From the NCBI RefSeq assembly GCF_029395355.1, contig NZ_CP113913.1, positions 434,001 to 498,000 on the forward strand: 64,000 nucleotides of DNA. The letters run 5' to 3'. Numbering within the stretch: position 1 is the first letter of the stretch; every line of letters starts with the position of its first letter. This document shows positions 16,746 to 25,865 of the stretch, piece after piece. The notes below the pieces were generated by a model, which saw only the letters and a program-made list of their open reading frames with translations, ran no database searches and had not been told where the DNA came from. Origin of the DNA: Bifidobacterium sp. ESL0800. GTDB taxonomy: Bacteria; Actinomycetota; Actinomycetes; Actinomycetales; Bifidobacteriaceae. The position numbers were made by a program, and so were the translations under genes.

Positions 16746-17588
16746 TCATGAATCCTGCGTGGTGGTACGGACCTCGTCGACGATATGGGTCATGGCGTCA
16801 TGGGCGAGTTGCGCGTCGCCTTTCCAAATGCCTTCCGCCACTTTTTCATGTGCGTTCAGCGCGTCTGGGCGTGGCCGAACCGGGTACAGCCCCTGCTCCA
16901 CGCGGCCTTTCAATACGATGTCCACAAGCGGGGAGAGCGCGGTGAAAAGCTCGTTGCCGCTGTGGCTGAGCACTTCGTCGTGAAAGCGGATATCGAGCTT
17001 ATGGAATTCCTCGAGATCGCCGGATTCCCCCTTTTTACGCATTTCGCTGGCAAGAACCGGCATCAAAGCCTTGGTCTCCATAGGCGCATGCAACGCTGCA
17101 TCGCCGGCGGCGATCGGTTCAACGGCCAGACGCAGCTCGGTCAAGGTGAGGAGCTGTTGCTTGCGATAGCTGGAATGGAGTTTCCACTCGATGACCTGGG
17201 TGTCCAGCGACAGCCATTGGTCCAATTGTTGGGCGATGAGGCCTACTCGTTTCTTGACGATGATCGCATTGGCTGACTGCAGGGCATGAGCCGCCTCGCG
17301 GGCCACGGTCCTGGAAATCGAGAAACGTTCCTGTATGTCGTTGAGCGTGATGCTGGTTTCGGGCTGCCAACGATGTTCGATGATGTCGATCGCGAGCTGT
17401 TCGGCGACGGCATGGTGCAAGGGAATCGGACTCTGCGCTGAATCCGGGGAATCTGATGGGTTTTGCCCTGAGTCGCCTTGTACATTTGAATCGACCTTGG
17501 ACATCGGATGGTGTTCCGGATGCTTTTCTGCCTGTACCTGAGACTGGCCATTAAGGTTTTCCGTTGGCCTCTCGCGTTCATTGTTCAT
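16746..17588 (-). CDS. GntR-family (FadR subfamily) regulator, probable gluconate repressor
   Basis: 280 residues. A disordered polar tail (1-50) precedes a winged helix (about 54-118: LHHAVAEQLAIDIIEHRW, ITLNDIQERFSISRTVAREAAHAL) and an all-helical FCD ligand domain (about 140-270: LTELRLAVEPIAAGDAALH, FHKLDIRFHDEVLSHSGNELF, with the metal-binding His/Asp pattern). It is flanked by gntP and, divergently, gnd, so it is probably the local sugar-acid-responsive regulator. The start is uncertain: ATG 17588 has no clear ribosome site, and an internal Met at about residue 29 is an alternative. Confidence 0.87.
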   Translation of the reverse strand: MNNERERPTENLNGQSQVQAEKHPEHHPMSKVDSNVQGDSGQNPSDSPDSAQSPIPLHHAVAEQLAIDIIEHRWQPETSITLNDIQERFSISRTVAREAAHALQSANAIIVKKRVGLIAQQLDQWLSLDTQVIEWKLHSSYRKQQLLTLTELRLAVEPIAAGDAALHAPMETKALMPVLASEMRKKGESGDLEEFHKLDIRFHDEVLSHSGNELFTALSPLVDIVLKGRVEQGLYPVRPRPDALNAHEKVAEGIWKGDAQLAHDAMTHIVDEVRTTTQDS

Positions 17589-17598
17589 GTTCTCAGCC

Positions 17599-17716
17599 TA
17601 TCAAAAGTCTCTCAATAAATTCGAATATACTCGTAAAAAACGGATATTGATAAAAAAAGAAGTCCAAAAACCATAAAAGTAATATCTATAAAGTATATGA
17701 TATGCTTTTATTGATA
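17599..17716. promoter_or_regulatory. Three TTGATA-type sites in the gntR/gnd divergent region
   Basis: TATCAA at 17599-17604 and TTGATA at 17647-17652 and 17711-17716 lie in the 156-base divergent control region, which is very AT-rich. They may be half-sites for the FadR-type regulator. The match is short, so this is tentative. Confidence 0.3.
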
Positions 17717-17744
17717 GTAGAGGTTGTTTCTCAAGGAGGAAATG

Positions 17745-18620
17745 ATGCAGCTTGGCATGATTGGGCTAGGACGTATGGGCGGCAATATGGCCAAAAGGAT
17801 TCGTGAGGCGGGACACGAGGTCGTCGGATACGATCTGAGCCCCGAATCCGGTCGTGACGTCTCGAGTCTCAAGGAACTGGTCTCGCGCCTTGATGCGCCG
17901 CGCATCGTCTGGATTATGGTGCCCGCAGGCAAAGCCACGGACAGTACGCTCGACGAGCTGATGGGGTTGCTCGAAAAGGGCGACATGGTCGTCAACGGCG
18001 GCAACTGCCGTTATACCGATGACAAGCTCAACGCCGAAAAGCTGGCGAAAAACGGCATCGAATATATGGACTGCGGCGTCTCCGGCGGCGTGTGGGGCGA
18101 AGAGCGTGGCTATGCCCTGATGGCTGGCGGCACCGATGAGGAATACCAGCGTGTCCTGCCGATTCTCGAGGCGCTGAAGCCGGAAGGCAAGGACGGTCTC
18201 GTCCACGCCGGCCCGGTCGGCGGCGGCCATTTCGCCAAGATGGTGCACAACGGTATCGAGTACGGCATGATGCAGGCGTTCGGCGAGGGCTTCGCGACGA
18301 TGGAACGCAGTGAGTATGTCGATGATCCCGCCAAGGTCATGGCTTCCTGGCGCGCTGGCAGCGTGGTCGATTCCTGGCTGCTCGATCTGGTGGTCCGGGC
18401 GATGAAGGACGATCCGGATCTGAAGAAGATGCCGCCTGTGGCCGACGAGACCGGTGAGGCGAAGTGGACGATCGAGGCGGCGGCCGAGCTCGGCGTGCCG
18501 ACTCCGGCCATCAGCGCCGGCCTGTTCACTCGTCAGGCATCCCGCGGCGGCGCCGACGACGTGCTGCGCGTGGTCACCGCGATGCGCAACCAGTTCGGCG
18601 GGCATATCACCAAAGCCTGA
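17745..18620 (+). CDS. gnd: 6-phosphogluconate dehydrogenase, short (GndA/YqeC-like) form
   Basis: 291 residues. A strong AAGGAGGA precedes ATG ATG at 17742/17745. The nucleotide motif MIGLGRMGGNMAKR and the catalytic-domain block CGVSGGVWGEERGYALMAGG, then GPVGGGHFAKMVHNGIEYGMMQAFGEG with the catalytic Lys, are clear. The length of about 300 places it in the short decarboxylating class, often NAD-preferring, rather than the 470-residue class. It converts 6-phosphogluconate to ribulose 5-phosphate and CO2, downstream of GntK. Divergent from the regulator. Confidence 0.93.
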   Translation: MQLGMIGLGRMGGNMAKRIREAGHEVVGYDLSPESGRDVSSLKELVSRLDAPRIVWIMVPAGKATDSTLDELMGLLEKGDMVVNGGNCRYTDDKLNAEKLAKNGIEYMDCGVSGGVWGEERGYALMAGGTDEEYQRVLPILEALKPEGKDGLVHAGPVGGGHFAKMVHNGIEYGMMQAFGEGFATMERSEYVDDPAKVMASWRAGSVVDSWLLDLVVRAMKDDPDLKKMPPVADETGEAKWTIEAAAELGVPTPAISAGLFTRQASRGGADDVLRVVTAMRNQFGGHITKA

Positions 18621-18675
18621 GCTGAGAGCGTGTCGAACTTGCGCTGATGGCGAATGTCGTCGATACGCTTGAATG

Positions 18676-18718
18676 ATAGTGTGGGATTCCTTCCGTTGAA
18701 GAGGGAATCCCACACTAT
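18676..18718. terminator. Bidirectional hairpin between gnd and brnQ
   Basis: Perfect 15-base arms ATAGTGTGGGATTCC (18676-18690) and GGAATCCCACACTAT (18704-18718) between convergent genes. Confidence 0.8.
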
Positions 18719-18729
18719 TTATATGGTGT

Positions 18730-20181
18730 TTATCTCGTTTGACGGCCGTGGCGAATCAGGCTGTCGACGATGCCGATGACGATGCCAACGACTGCGGGGA
18801 TAAGCCAGGTGAGCTGGGCCTCGTATAAAGGCAGGGTTGCCAATGCTTGGCTTACCGATGTCACTGGAAGTCCGAAAACGGCGAGCAGCTTGACGATGCA
18901 ATCGAAGATGGTGAACAGCGCCACCAGCAGCACTGTCCAGAAATAGACGCGCGGGAATCTGGACGAGAATGGTTTTTCGACGAGATTGAGCAGCACCAGC
19001 ACGATGGCGATGGGGTAGAGCGCGCCGAGTACCGGCAGCGAGACGGTGATGATGGCACTCAGACCCGCGTTCGAGACGATGAAACTGAACACGGCGAAGA
19101 AGACGCTCCATGCACGATACCTGACCGGATGCCCGAAAACGGTGGGGAAGGTGTTCTCGAAATAGGTCGCGCACGTGGAGATGAGACCGGTGCACACGTT
19201 GAAGCAGGCGAGTACGAAAATGAGACCGACGAATGCGGTGCCGATCGAGCCGAAAGCCGAAGTGGTGAGATTGGTCAGCACCGTCGCCCCGGTGTCGTTC
19301 TTGCCGTTTGCGGATTTGATGGAACCGCTTACCGCCCCGATGAACGAAAGCGCCGCATAGATGATGATGAGCAGAATGCCTGCGCCGGTTCCTGCTATGC
19401 CGGTTTCGCGCCGGTTCGCCTTCGTTTCGGTGACGCCGAACTGGGAGATGTTGGCCGAGATGACGATGCCGAAATACAGCGCGGCCAGCAGGTCCATCGT
19501 CTGGTAGCCGTTGACGAATCCGTAGATCAGCGAGCCGTGCGCATAGTCGCCGAACGGTTTGCCGAGCGACGCGTGACCGATGAAGATACAGGCAGCGAAC
19601 ATGACCGCAATCAGCACCAGGAGCAGCGGTCCCATGAAGCGTCCCAGTGACTTCGAGAGCTTTTCGGGATGCTGGCTCAACAGGAACGACAACGCGAAAA
19701 AGACGATTGAATAGAGCAGCAGCGCCAAGCGGTTGTTTTCACCCGCGAAGGGGGTAATCGCCATTTCATAGGAAGTCGTGGCGGTGCGGGGAATGGCGAA
19801 GCAGGGGCCGATGGCCATGATGATGACAAACGCCAGCACAGCGGCGAATTTGGGGGAGACGCGCGAGGCAAGGTGCTCGAAGCCGCCCGCCGAAGCCACT
19901 GCCAGTACGCCCAGAATCGGCAGGCCCACCGCCGAGACGATGAAGCCGATGGTGGCCGGCAGCGCCGCGCTTTGCGCCTGGGCGCCCATCAGCGGCGGGA
20001 AGATGAGGTTGCCAGCTCCAAAGAACATGGAGAAGAAGGTGAACGCGACGACGAGGCGTTGCCGACCGTTCAATTTCAGGGTGTTTCGGCCTTGGCCGTT
20101 GTCGTGGGAATTGAGGGACACCTTATCCTGTTGCGGCTCGACAGGCTGTTCCGATGTTGCGGTGTCAATGGTATTTGCCAT
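18730..20181 (-). CDS. brnQ: Branched-chain amino acid transport carrier (BrnQ, LIVCS family)
   Basis: 483 residues with about 12 membrane segments after a polar N-terminus. The family signature FTFFSMFFGAGNLIFPP (about 48-64) is followed by GPCFAIPRTATTSYEMAI, both diagnostic of BrnQ sodium- or proton-coupled carriers for Leu, Ile and Val. It is divergent from azlCD, an exporter-type pair for the same substrates. Confidence 0.93.
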   Translation of the reverse strand: MANTIDTATSEQPVEPQQDKVSLNSHDNGQGRNTLKLNGRQRLVVAFTFFSMFFGAGNLIFPPLMGAQAQSAALPATIGFIVSAVGLPILGVLAVASAGGFEHLASRVSPKFAAVLAFVIIMAIGPCFAIPRTATTSYEMAITPFAGENNRLALLLYSIVFFALSFLLSQHPEKLSKSLGRFMGPLLLVLIAVMFAACIFIGHASLGKPFGDYAHGSLIYGFVNGYQTMDLLAALYFGIVISANISQFGVTETKANRRETGIAGTGAGILLIIIYAALSFIGAVSGSIKSANGKNDTGATVLTNLTTSAFGSIGTAFVGLIFVLACFNVCTGLISTCATYFENTFPTVFGHPVRYRAWSVFFAVFSFIVSNAGLSAIITVSLPVLGALYPIAIVLVLLNLVEKPFSSRFPRVYFWTVLLVALFTIFDCIVKLLAVFGLPVTSVSQALATLPLYEAQLTWLIPAVVGIVIGIVDSLIRHGRQTR

Positions 20182-20537
20182 AAAACTTCCAATATAACTC
20201 TGTGTGATGCAATTGATGCCATCGCATCCACTATGCGGATTTCGTTTTCACTATATGCGCCAGTCACGCCAAGCGTGGGCGAGTGGACAATATGCATGTA
20301 TCTGTCTGCTGGAAGCTGCTGTTGCGTCGGTGCGGTTGCGGTGCGGCGACTGCCTGTTCCGACGTTTGACGGGCCTGGTTGGTGTCGATACAGGGATGCG
20401 TATGGAGGTTGGGCTTACTTGCAAGGCAGCGCTGAATGCTCACAGTGTGACCGGTATTGAGGGCATACCAGATCGTTTTTATAGTATTGCCGGTGATGCC
20501 GCAAGCGAGTTCGGCATCTCTTGGAGGAGGAGGATGG
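20182..20537. other. Divergent control region between brnQ and azlC
   Basis: 356 bases with no supported gene. TTGACG at about 20368 is a possible -35 box for azlC. GATGCCG and CGGCATC (20493-20519) form a short inverted repeat just before the azlC ribosome site and could mask it. No T-box signature was found. Confidence 0.4.
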
Positions 20538-21407
20538 ATGTCGGTGGCGTCCGGGAAAACAGTGTCGGCGGCGTTTCGTGAGGCGTTTCCGCGTACCCTG
20601 CCGATTTGCGCCAGCTTCGTGTTGACTGGCCTCTCCTACGGGTTGCTGATGTTTTCCAAAGGATTCCCGCTCATCTACCCGGTCTGCATGGCGGCGTTCA
20701 TTTTCGCGGGATCCATGGAATTCGTCACCATCGATCTGCTGTTGAGCGCCTTCAACCCGTTCGCCGCCTTCGTGATGACGTTGATGGTCAACAGCCGTCA
20801 TTTTTTCTACGGTCTGGCGATGCTTCGCCCGTTCCGTGGGCTGGGCTGGAAGAAACCTCTGCTTATTTTCTGGATGTGCGACGAGACGTTCGCCATCAAT
20901 TCGTCGGCCAAGGTGTCACCGGAGATTGACCGCGGCTGGTTCATGCTCGCCGTCTCCGTACTCGACTACTGCTATTGGGTTTCTGGCGCCGCGCTGGGTT
21001 GGCTGATCGGGGGTGTGCTGCCCTTTTCCACCAAAGGCGTCGAGTTCGCCATGGTCGCCATGTTCGTTTCGATTCTCTTGGACCAATGGTCGTCGTCCCC
21101 GCACACGTTGCGCGGACATACGCCGGCGTTGGTGGGTCTGGTGGTGTCTCTGGCCTGTCTGCTGGCCTTTGGCCCGAAGGATTTCATGTTGCCTGCGCTG
21201 GCGGGCATGCTGGTCGTCTTTTTGGTGCTGCGTCCCCGATTGGAGGAGCTCAAGTCGGATTCGTCCGGTCGCGGCGACGGTGGCGGTTTTGCCGGAGACC
21301 TGGATACATATACAGATGGAGAATCTGCCGACATCGGCGGCAAAGCCGATGACGGCGCTGTCGTGCAAGCGGCGGCAGGCAGCCATGAAAAGGAGGGTAA
21401 GCGATGA
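20538..21407 (+). CDS. azlC: AzlC-family branched-chain amino acid exporter, large subunit
   Basis: 289 residues; ATG 20538 is preceded by GGAGGAGGAGG. The AzlC core (about 1-235) has FREAFPRTLPICASFVLTGLSYG, FAGSMEFVTIDLL, NSRHFFYGLAML and DETFAI, with around seven hydrophobic segments. A charged, Gly/Asp-rich tail (about 240-289) is added. With AzlD it forms an exporter for branched-chain amino acids or analogues. The stop overlaps the azlD start by four bases (ATGA). Confidence 0.92.
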   Translation: MSVASGKTVSAAFREAFPRTLPICASFVLTGLSYGLLMFSKGFPLIYPVCMAAFIFAGSMEFVTIDLLLSAFNPFAAFVMTLMVNSRHFFYGLAMLRPFRGLGWKKPLLIFWMCDETFAINSSAKVSPEIDRGWFMLAVSVLDYCYWVSGAALGWLIGGVLPFSTKGVEFAMVAMFVSILLDQWSSSPHTLRGHTPALVGLVVSLACLLAFGPKDFMLPALAGMLVVFLVLRPRLEELKSDSSGRGDGGGFAGDLDTYTDGESADIGGKADDGAVVQAAAGSHEKEGKR

Positions 21408-21742
21408 TGACGATGAGCACGATGCAGTCCGTAATCACCATTGCCGTGGTCGTCTTCGCCACGATGGTCACTCGTTTTACGGTGTTCCTGCTGTTCCCCG
21501 ATTCCAAAACGCCTCCTCGGCTCATCCGTTACCTGGGTGATGTGCTGCCATATGCGATGACCGGTATGTTGGTGGTCTATTCTCTCAAAAACGTATCGTT
21601 CGTTTCGGGTGACCACGGCATACCCATGCTCATTGCCATCGCGGTGCTCGTGTTGATATACCGCTGGCGGCACAATTCGCTGTTGGCGATTTTCGTGGGG
21701 ACCGTCCTCTATATGGTGCTGGTGCAGACCGTATTCGCCTGA
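21404..21742 (+). CDS. azlD: AzlD-family small subunit
   Basis: 112 residues with four hydrophobic segments. The block ATMVTRFTVFLLFPDSKTPP followed by LGDVLPYAMTGMLVVYSLK is the AzlD signature. ATGA overlap with azlC shows translational coupling and a shared complex. Confidence 0.92.
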   Translation: MMTMSTMQSVITIAVVVFATMVTRFTVFLLFPDSKTPPRLIRYLGDVLPYAMTGMLVVYSLKNVSFVSGDHGIPMLIAIAVLVLIYRWRHNSLLAIFVGTVLYMVLVQTVFA

Positions 21743-21784
21743 AATCCGTCTGTGACGGGCGACACCTTTCGCTACGATTGAGAC

Positions 21785-24700
21785 ATGTCCTTCTTTGACT
21801 TTTTCGGCGGGTTCCCGGACCCGCGCAACGGATCCAATCGTTATCGCCAGAATGATGATGACGACGATCCTACGATCTTGCATATCCATACCGACGGCGA
21901 TGACGACGCCCAATCTTCAAACAAACGACCGAATTTCTCGGCAGGTGATTTCTGGCCGCCGCGCACCGGTAATCCGCGTCTGACGAGGCGCGCGAACAAC
22001 CGGCCCCAAAGCACGTCCAAGGGGACGAAGGTCTTCATCGGTGTGGTGGTGGTCGTGGCGCTGCTTCTGGCCCTGCTGTTCGGTCTCGATCACTTCGTCA
22101 CGGACCTCATGTGGTTCGGCCAGCTCGGATTCCAGTCGGTGGTGTGGACTCAGCTGTGGACGAAGGTGGGCCTCTGGATCGCATTTGCGGTGTTGATGGC
22201 TCTGGTGAGCTATTTCGCCGCCACCATGGCCATTCGCAAGCGCCCGGATTCCGCAGACGGCTCCACCATCCGCGTCAGAGGTGACGTCGTCGAAGTCGGC
22301 AAGTCCGTCAGTTCCAAGACGGCCAGGCGCGTGGCGGTCATCGTTTCGCTGATTGTCGGTCTTGTTTTCGGTTTCCAGTTCAACTCGAACTGGTCCGAGG
22401 TCCTCCTGATGTTCCATGCCCAGCCGTTTGGCGTCTCTGACCCGCAATTCGGCATCGACAACGGCTTCTATGTCTTCATTCTCCCCGGCCTGAACCTGAT
22501 GCTCTCCGCGCTGAGGATGCTGCTCTTCTTCGGTCTGCTCTTCTCGATCGTCACGCACTTCGCCATGGGAGGCATCCGCATCACCATGCCGGTCAACGGA
22601 CACGGCATCATGACCATGACCAAGTACGCGCGCCGCCAGATCAGCGTCTGGTTCATCCTGAACATGCTGGCTTGGTCCGTCCGCCAGGTCATCGGTGTCT
22701 TCAACACGCTCACCCAGGTCGGCAACCGCTTCACCGGTGCCGATTACACCACGGTGCACGCCAATGTACCGGTGACTTTCATCCTCGCCGGTCTGACGGC
22801 GATTCTCGGGCTTCTGCTGGGCATCTGGCTCATGCGCTCCCATTCCTTCGACGGCCCCGCCTCGCCGGATGTGCGTGTGGTGGCGGCAGTGAAGGCCTGG
22901 CGCGTGCCGATGGTCGCCGTCGCCGCCGTCGTGGTGGTGGCCATCGTGCTCGGCATGCTTTGGCCCATGTTGCTGCAACGCTTCAAGGTCAGCCCGAACG
23001 AACAGGAGATGGAATCCTCCTATATCGCCCGCAATATCAAGGCCACCCAGCAGGCCTACGGACTTGACAAGGTCAAGGTCGGCGGCTACAACGCCGTCAC
23101 CGAAGGCAAGTCCGGTGCGTTGGCCAGCGACCCCGAGACCACGGCTCAGATTCGTCTGCTCGACCCGGAGGTCATTTCGCCGACGTTCAAGCAGCTGCAG
23201 CAGTCCAAGCAGTATTACCAGTTCGCCGATTCGCTCGCGGTCGATAAATACGACATCGATGGCAAGAGCCAGGATACGGTCATCGCCGCCCGCGAACTCA
23301 ACGTCAACGGCAACGACAACCGCAACTGGGTCAACGACCACACCGTCTTCACCCATGGCTACGGCGTCGTCGCCGCGTACGGCAACAAAGTGACCAGCGA
23401 CGGCAATCCCGAGTTCTTCGAATCCGGCATCCCCACCCAGGGCAAGTTGACGAAGTCGCAGCACTATGAGCCGCGCATCTACTTCTCACCGAATTCGCCG
23501 CAATATTCCATCGTCGGTTCGCCCAAAGGCACTGCACCATGGGAATTCGATTACCCGAAGGGCTCAACCGGCGCTTCCAATACCTTCGATGGCAACGGCG
23601 GGCCAAAGGTCGGCAACATGCTGACCCGTCTGCTTTACGCCATCCGTTTCGGCAGCGACCAGATCTTCTTCTCCGACCGCGTCACCTCCGACTCGCAGAT
23701 TCTTTACGACCGCAGCCCGCGTGACCGCGTGGCCAAGGTCGCCCCGTATCTGACGCTCGACGGGCGTGTCTACCCGGCCGTGGTCAACGGGCGCGTGAAG
23801 TGGATCGTCGACGGCTATACCACCTCGGATGCCTATCCGTATTCGCAGATGACCGATCTCGGCGTGGCCACCCAGGATTCGACCACGATCACCTCCAAGA
23901 CCGTGCAGGGGCTCAATTCGCAACCTGCCAACTACATCCGCAACTCCGTGAAGGCCACGGTGGACGCCTATGACGGTTCGGTTGATCTCTATACCTGGGA
24001 TACGAAGGATCCGGTCATCAAGGCCTGGCAGAAGATCTTCCCGGGCCAGTATCATCCGATTTCCGATATCTCGGGGGAGTTGATGAGCCATCTGCGCTAT
24101 CCGGAAAGCCTCTTCAAGGTGCAGCGCCAGCTGCTTTCGAAGTACCACGTCACCAGCCCCGGCCAGTTCTTCTCGGGCGAGGATTTCTGGCAGACCCCGG
24201 TCGACCCGACCGAAGCCAAGGACGCGCAGCAGCGCGATGTGCTGCAGCCGCCGTACTATCTGACGCTGAAGACGGGCGGTTCCAAGAAGCCGCTGTTCTC
24301 GCTGACCTCCACCTACATCCCCGCAGGCAGCTCCACGCGTGAGATTCTGACCGGATTCCTTTCCGTCGATTCGGACGCGGGCAATACCAAGGGCAAGATC
24401 GGGCCGAATTACGGCACCATACGATTGCAGGAGCTGCCGAAGGATGCCAACGTGCCGGGCCCCGGTCAGGCGCAGAACAACTTCAACTCCAACGCGGACG
24501 TCTCCAAGGAACTCAATCTTCTGGAAGCCGGCTCCACCAAGGTGGTGCGCGGCAACCTGCTGACCCTACCTCTGGGTGGCGGCCTGGTCTATGTCGAGCC
24601 CGTCTACGTCAAGTCCAGCGGCGCCACCAGCTTCCCGCTTTTGAAGAAGGTCCTCGTGGCCTTCGGCGATCAGGTCGGTTTTGCCGACACCTTGGACGAG

Positions 24701-25051
24701 GCGCTCGATCAGGTCTTCGGCGGTGACTCCGGTGCTTCCGCAGGCGATGCCGAAAACAAGGAAGGGGCAGCAGCCGGTGACTCCTCGTCCGGCAACTCCG
24801 CGCCTCAGAGTGATTCCAGCGACAAATCCAAGGGCAAGAACGACGGTTCCGGCGCAACCGGCGCAACCGGCGCAAGCGGATCGTCGAGCAACGATCCCGC
24901 GCTCAAGGATGCGCTCGCCAAGGCAGGCCAGGCCATGAAGGACTCCGATGCCGCGATGAAGAAGGGCGACTGGGCCGGCTATGGCAAGGCCCAGCAGGAG
25001 CTCAACGACCAGCTGAACCGCGCCTTGCAGCTGGAAGGCCAACAGCAATAA
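21785..25051 (+). CDS. UPF0182 family large membrane protein
   Basis: 1088 residues, the normal length of actinobacterial UPF0182 proteins. A polar N-terminus is followed by seven hydrophobic segments within about 75-400 and a very large extracellular domain (about 400-980). Blocks such as QFNSNWSEVLLMFHAQPFGVSDPQFG and ESSYIARNIKATQQAYGL are family marks. The C-terminus has an acidic linker with a collagen-like GATGATGAS stretch, then a helical end (DPALKDALAKAGQAM). Function unknown. It starts 42 bases after azlD and ends in a strong hairpin. Confidence 0.93.
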   Translation: MSFFDFFGGFPDPRNGSNRYRQNDDDDDPTILHIHTDGDDDAQSSNKRPNFSAGDFWPPRTGNPRLTRRANNRPQSTSKGTKVFIGVVVVVALLLALLFGLDHFVTDLMWFGQLGFQSVVWTQLWTKVGLWIAFAVLMALVSYFAATMAIRKRPDSADGSTIRVRGDVVEVGKSVSSKTARRVAVIVSLIVGLVFGFQFNSNWSEVLLMFHAQPFGVSDPQFGIDNGFYVFILPGLNLMLSALRMLLFFGLLFSIVTHFAMGGIRITMPVNGHGIMTMTKYARRQISVWFILNMLAWSVRQVIGVFNTLTQVGNRFTGADYTTVHANVPVTFILAGLTAILGLLLGIWLMRSHSFDGPASPDVRVVAAVKAWRVPMVAVAAVVVVAIVLGMLWPMLLQRFKVSPNEQEMESSYIARNIKATQQAYGLDKVKVGGYNAVTEGKSGALASDPETTAQIRLLDPEVISPTFKQLQQSKQYYQFADSLAVDKYDIDGKSQDTVIAARELNVNGNDNRNWVNDHTVFTHGYGVVAAYGNKVTSDGNPEFFESGIPTQGKLTKSQHYEPRIYFSPNSPQYSIVGSPKGTAPWEFDYPKGSTGASNTFDGNGGPKVGNMLTRLLYAIRFGSDQIFFSDRVTSDSQILYDRSPRDRVAKVAPYLTLDGRVYPAVVNGRVKWIVDGYTTSDAYPYSQMTDLGVATQDSTTITSKTVQGLNSQPANYIRNSVKATVDAYDGSVDLYTWDTKDPVIKAWQKIFPGQYHPISDISGELMSHLRYPESLFKVQRQLLSKYHVTSPGQFFSGEDFWQTPVDPTEAKDAQQRDVLQPPYYLTLKTGGSKKPLFSLTSTYIPAGSSTREILTGFLSVDSDAGNTKGKIGPNYGTIRLQELPKDANVPGPGQAQNNFNSNADVSKELNLLEAGSTKVVRGNLLTLPLGGGLVYVEPVYVKSSGATSFPLLKKVLVAFGDQVGFADTLDEALDQVFGGDSGASAGDAENKEGAAAGDSSSGNSAPQSDSSDKSKGKNDGSGATGATGASGSSSNDPALKDALAKAGQAMKDSDAAMKKGDWAGYGKAQQELNDQLNRALQLEGQQQ
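24851..24877 (+). repeat. 9-bp tandem repeat coding GATGATGAS
   Basis: GGCGCAACC at 24851-24859 and 24860-24868, then GGCGCAAGC at 24869-24877, in frame inside the UPF0182 linker. It is length-variable-prone but frame-preserving. Confidence 0.75.
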
Positions 25052-25066
25052 GCCGATAGGCCACCA

Positions 25067-25119
25067 TAACGGCGTTGTATGAGCAGCGATATTCCGATGC
25101 TGTTCATACAACGCCGTTA
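25067..25119 (+). terminator. Terminator hairpin after the UPF0182 gene
   Basis: TAACGGCGTTGTATGA (25067-25082) and TCATACAACGCCGTTA (25104-25119) are perfect 16-base arms, with an inner CAGC/GCTG pairing. Confidence 0.8.
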
Positions 25120-25180
25120 CTATATTCAATCAATAAGTCTTGGAAACCAGAACTTCGCGGAACTGAAACGAGGGATAGCC

Positions 25181-25672
25181 ATGATTCGAGCGGCGGTGGA
25201 CAGCGATCTGCAGGCGATCACCGATATCTACAACGAGGCCGTCATCGCCGGCGGCTCCACAGCCGATTTGACCCCACGTACCCTTGAACAGAGGCGCGCA
25301 TGGGTGGCCAGCCACGAGCCGCGTCATGATTTTCCTGTGGTGGTCTTGGAGGACGAGAACGGGGAAGTAGTGGGTTTCGGTTCCCTGTCGCGTTTTCATC
25401 CCCGTGCCGGTTATGACGGCGTGGTTGAATTGAGCTATTACATTGCCACTGCCGCGCAGCATCGAGGCTATGGCACGCAGATGGTGTCCTGGCTTGTCGA
25501 CAAAGCCAGGGAACTCGGCAACCGCAAGGCCAACGCGCTGATCTTCGCCAGCAATGCCGGCTCCATCGCCCTGATGAAGCGTTTCGGCTTCACGCGCTAT
25601 GGGTTTTTGCCGCAGGCCTGTTGGGATGGCTCACGATATCTCGATATGACGTATTGGTACCTCGATCTGTAA
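25181..25672 (+). CDS. GNAT acetyltransferase (phosphinothricin-acetyltransferase-like)
   Basis: 163 residues, start MIRAAVDSDLQAITDIYNEAV. The acetyl-CoA loop is QHRGYGTQM (about 95-103), preceded by ELSYYIATAA. The end ANALIFASNAGSIALMKRFGFTRYGFLP follows the Pat/Bar group. It likely N-acetylates a small amine or amino acid analogue; the substrate cannot be told. Confidence 0.88.
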   Translation: MIRAAVDSDLQAITDIYNEAVIAGGSTADLTPRTLEQRRAWVASHEPRHDFPVVVLEDENGEVVGFGSLSRFHPRAGYDGVVELSYYIATAAQHRGYGTQMVSWLVDKARELGNRKANALIFASNAGSIALMKRFGFTRYGFLPQACWDGSRYLDMTYWYLDL

Positions 25673-25865
25673 TTGCTGCGGATCAGGGTGTCGGCCGCCT
25701 GTCTTGTTTGCCGTTCGGCGTAGTCGCGCGTCGGTTGGAATCGGTATGATGGATATCGGATAACCGCGTTTCGGTGCATTCTGCCATGCCCGCTTCGATG
25801 CGGTTTTACGTTAAAGACCTGATATATCGCTTATATATCGCCGATAAGAAAGAACGTAGCGCGAG

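Noticed and set aside
20182..20537. Possible T-box for branched-chain amino acids upstream of brnQ or azlC
   Set aside because: I looked for the conserved T-box sequence and a specifier loop on both strands and found neither.
21917..23464. 515-codon frame opposite the UPF0182 gene
   Set aside because: Antisense shadow with His/Asp/Gly-rich composition; the plus strand holds the conserved family blocks.
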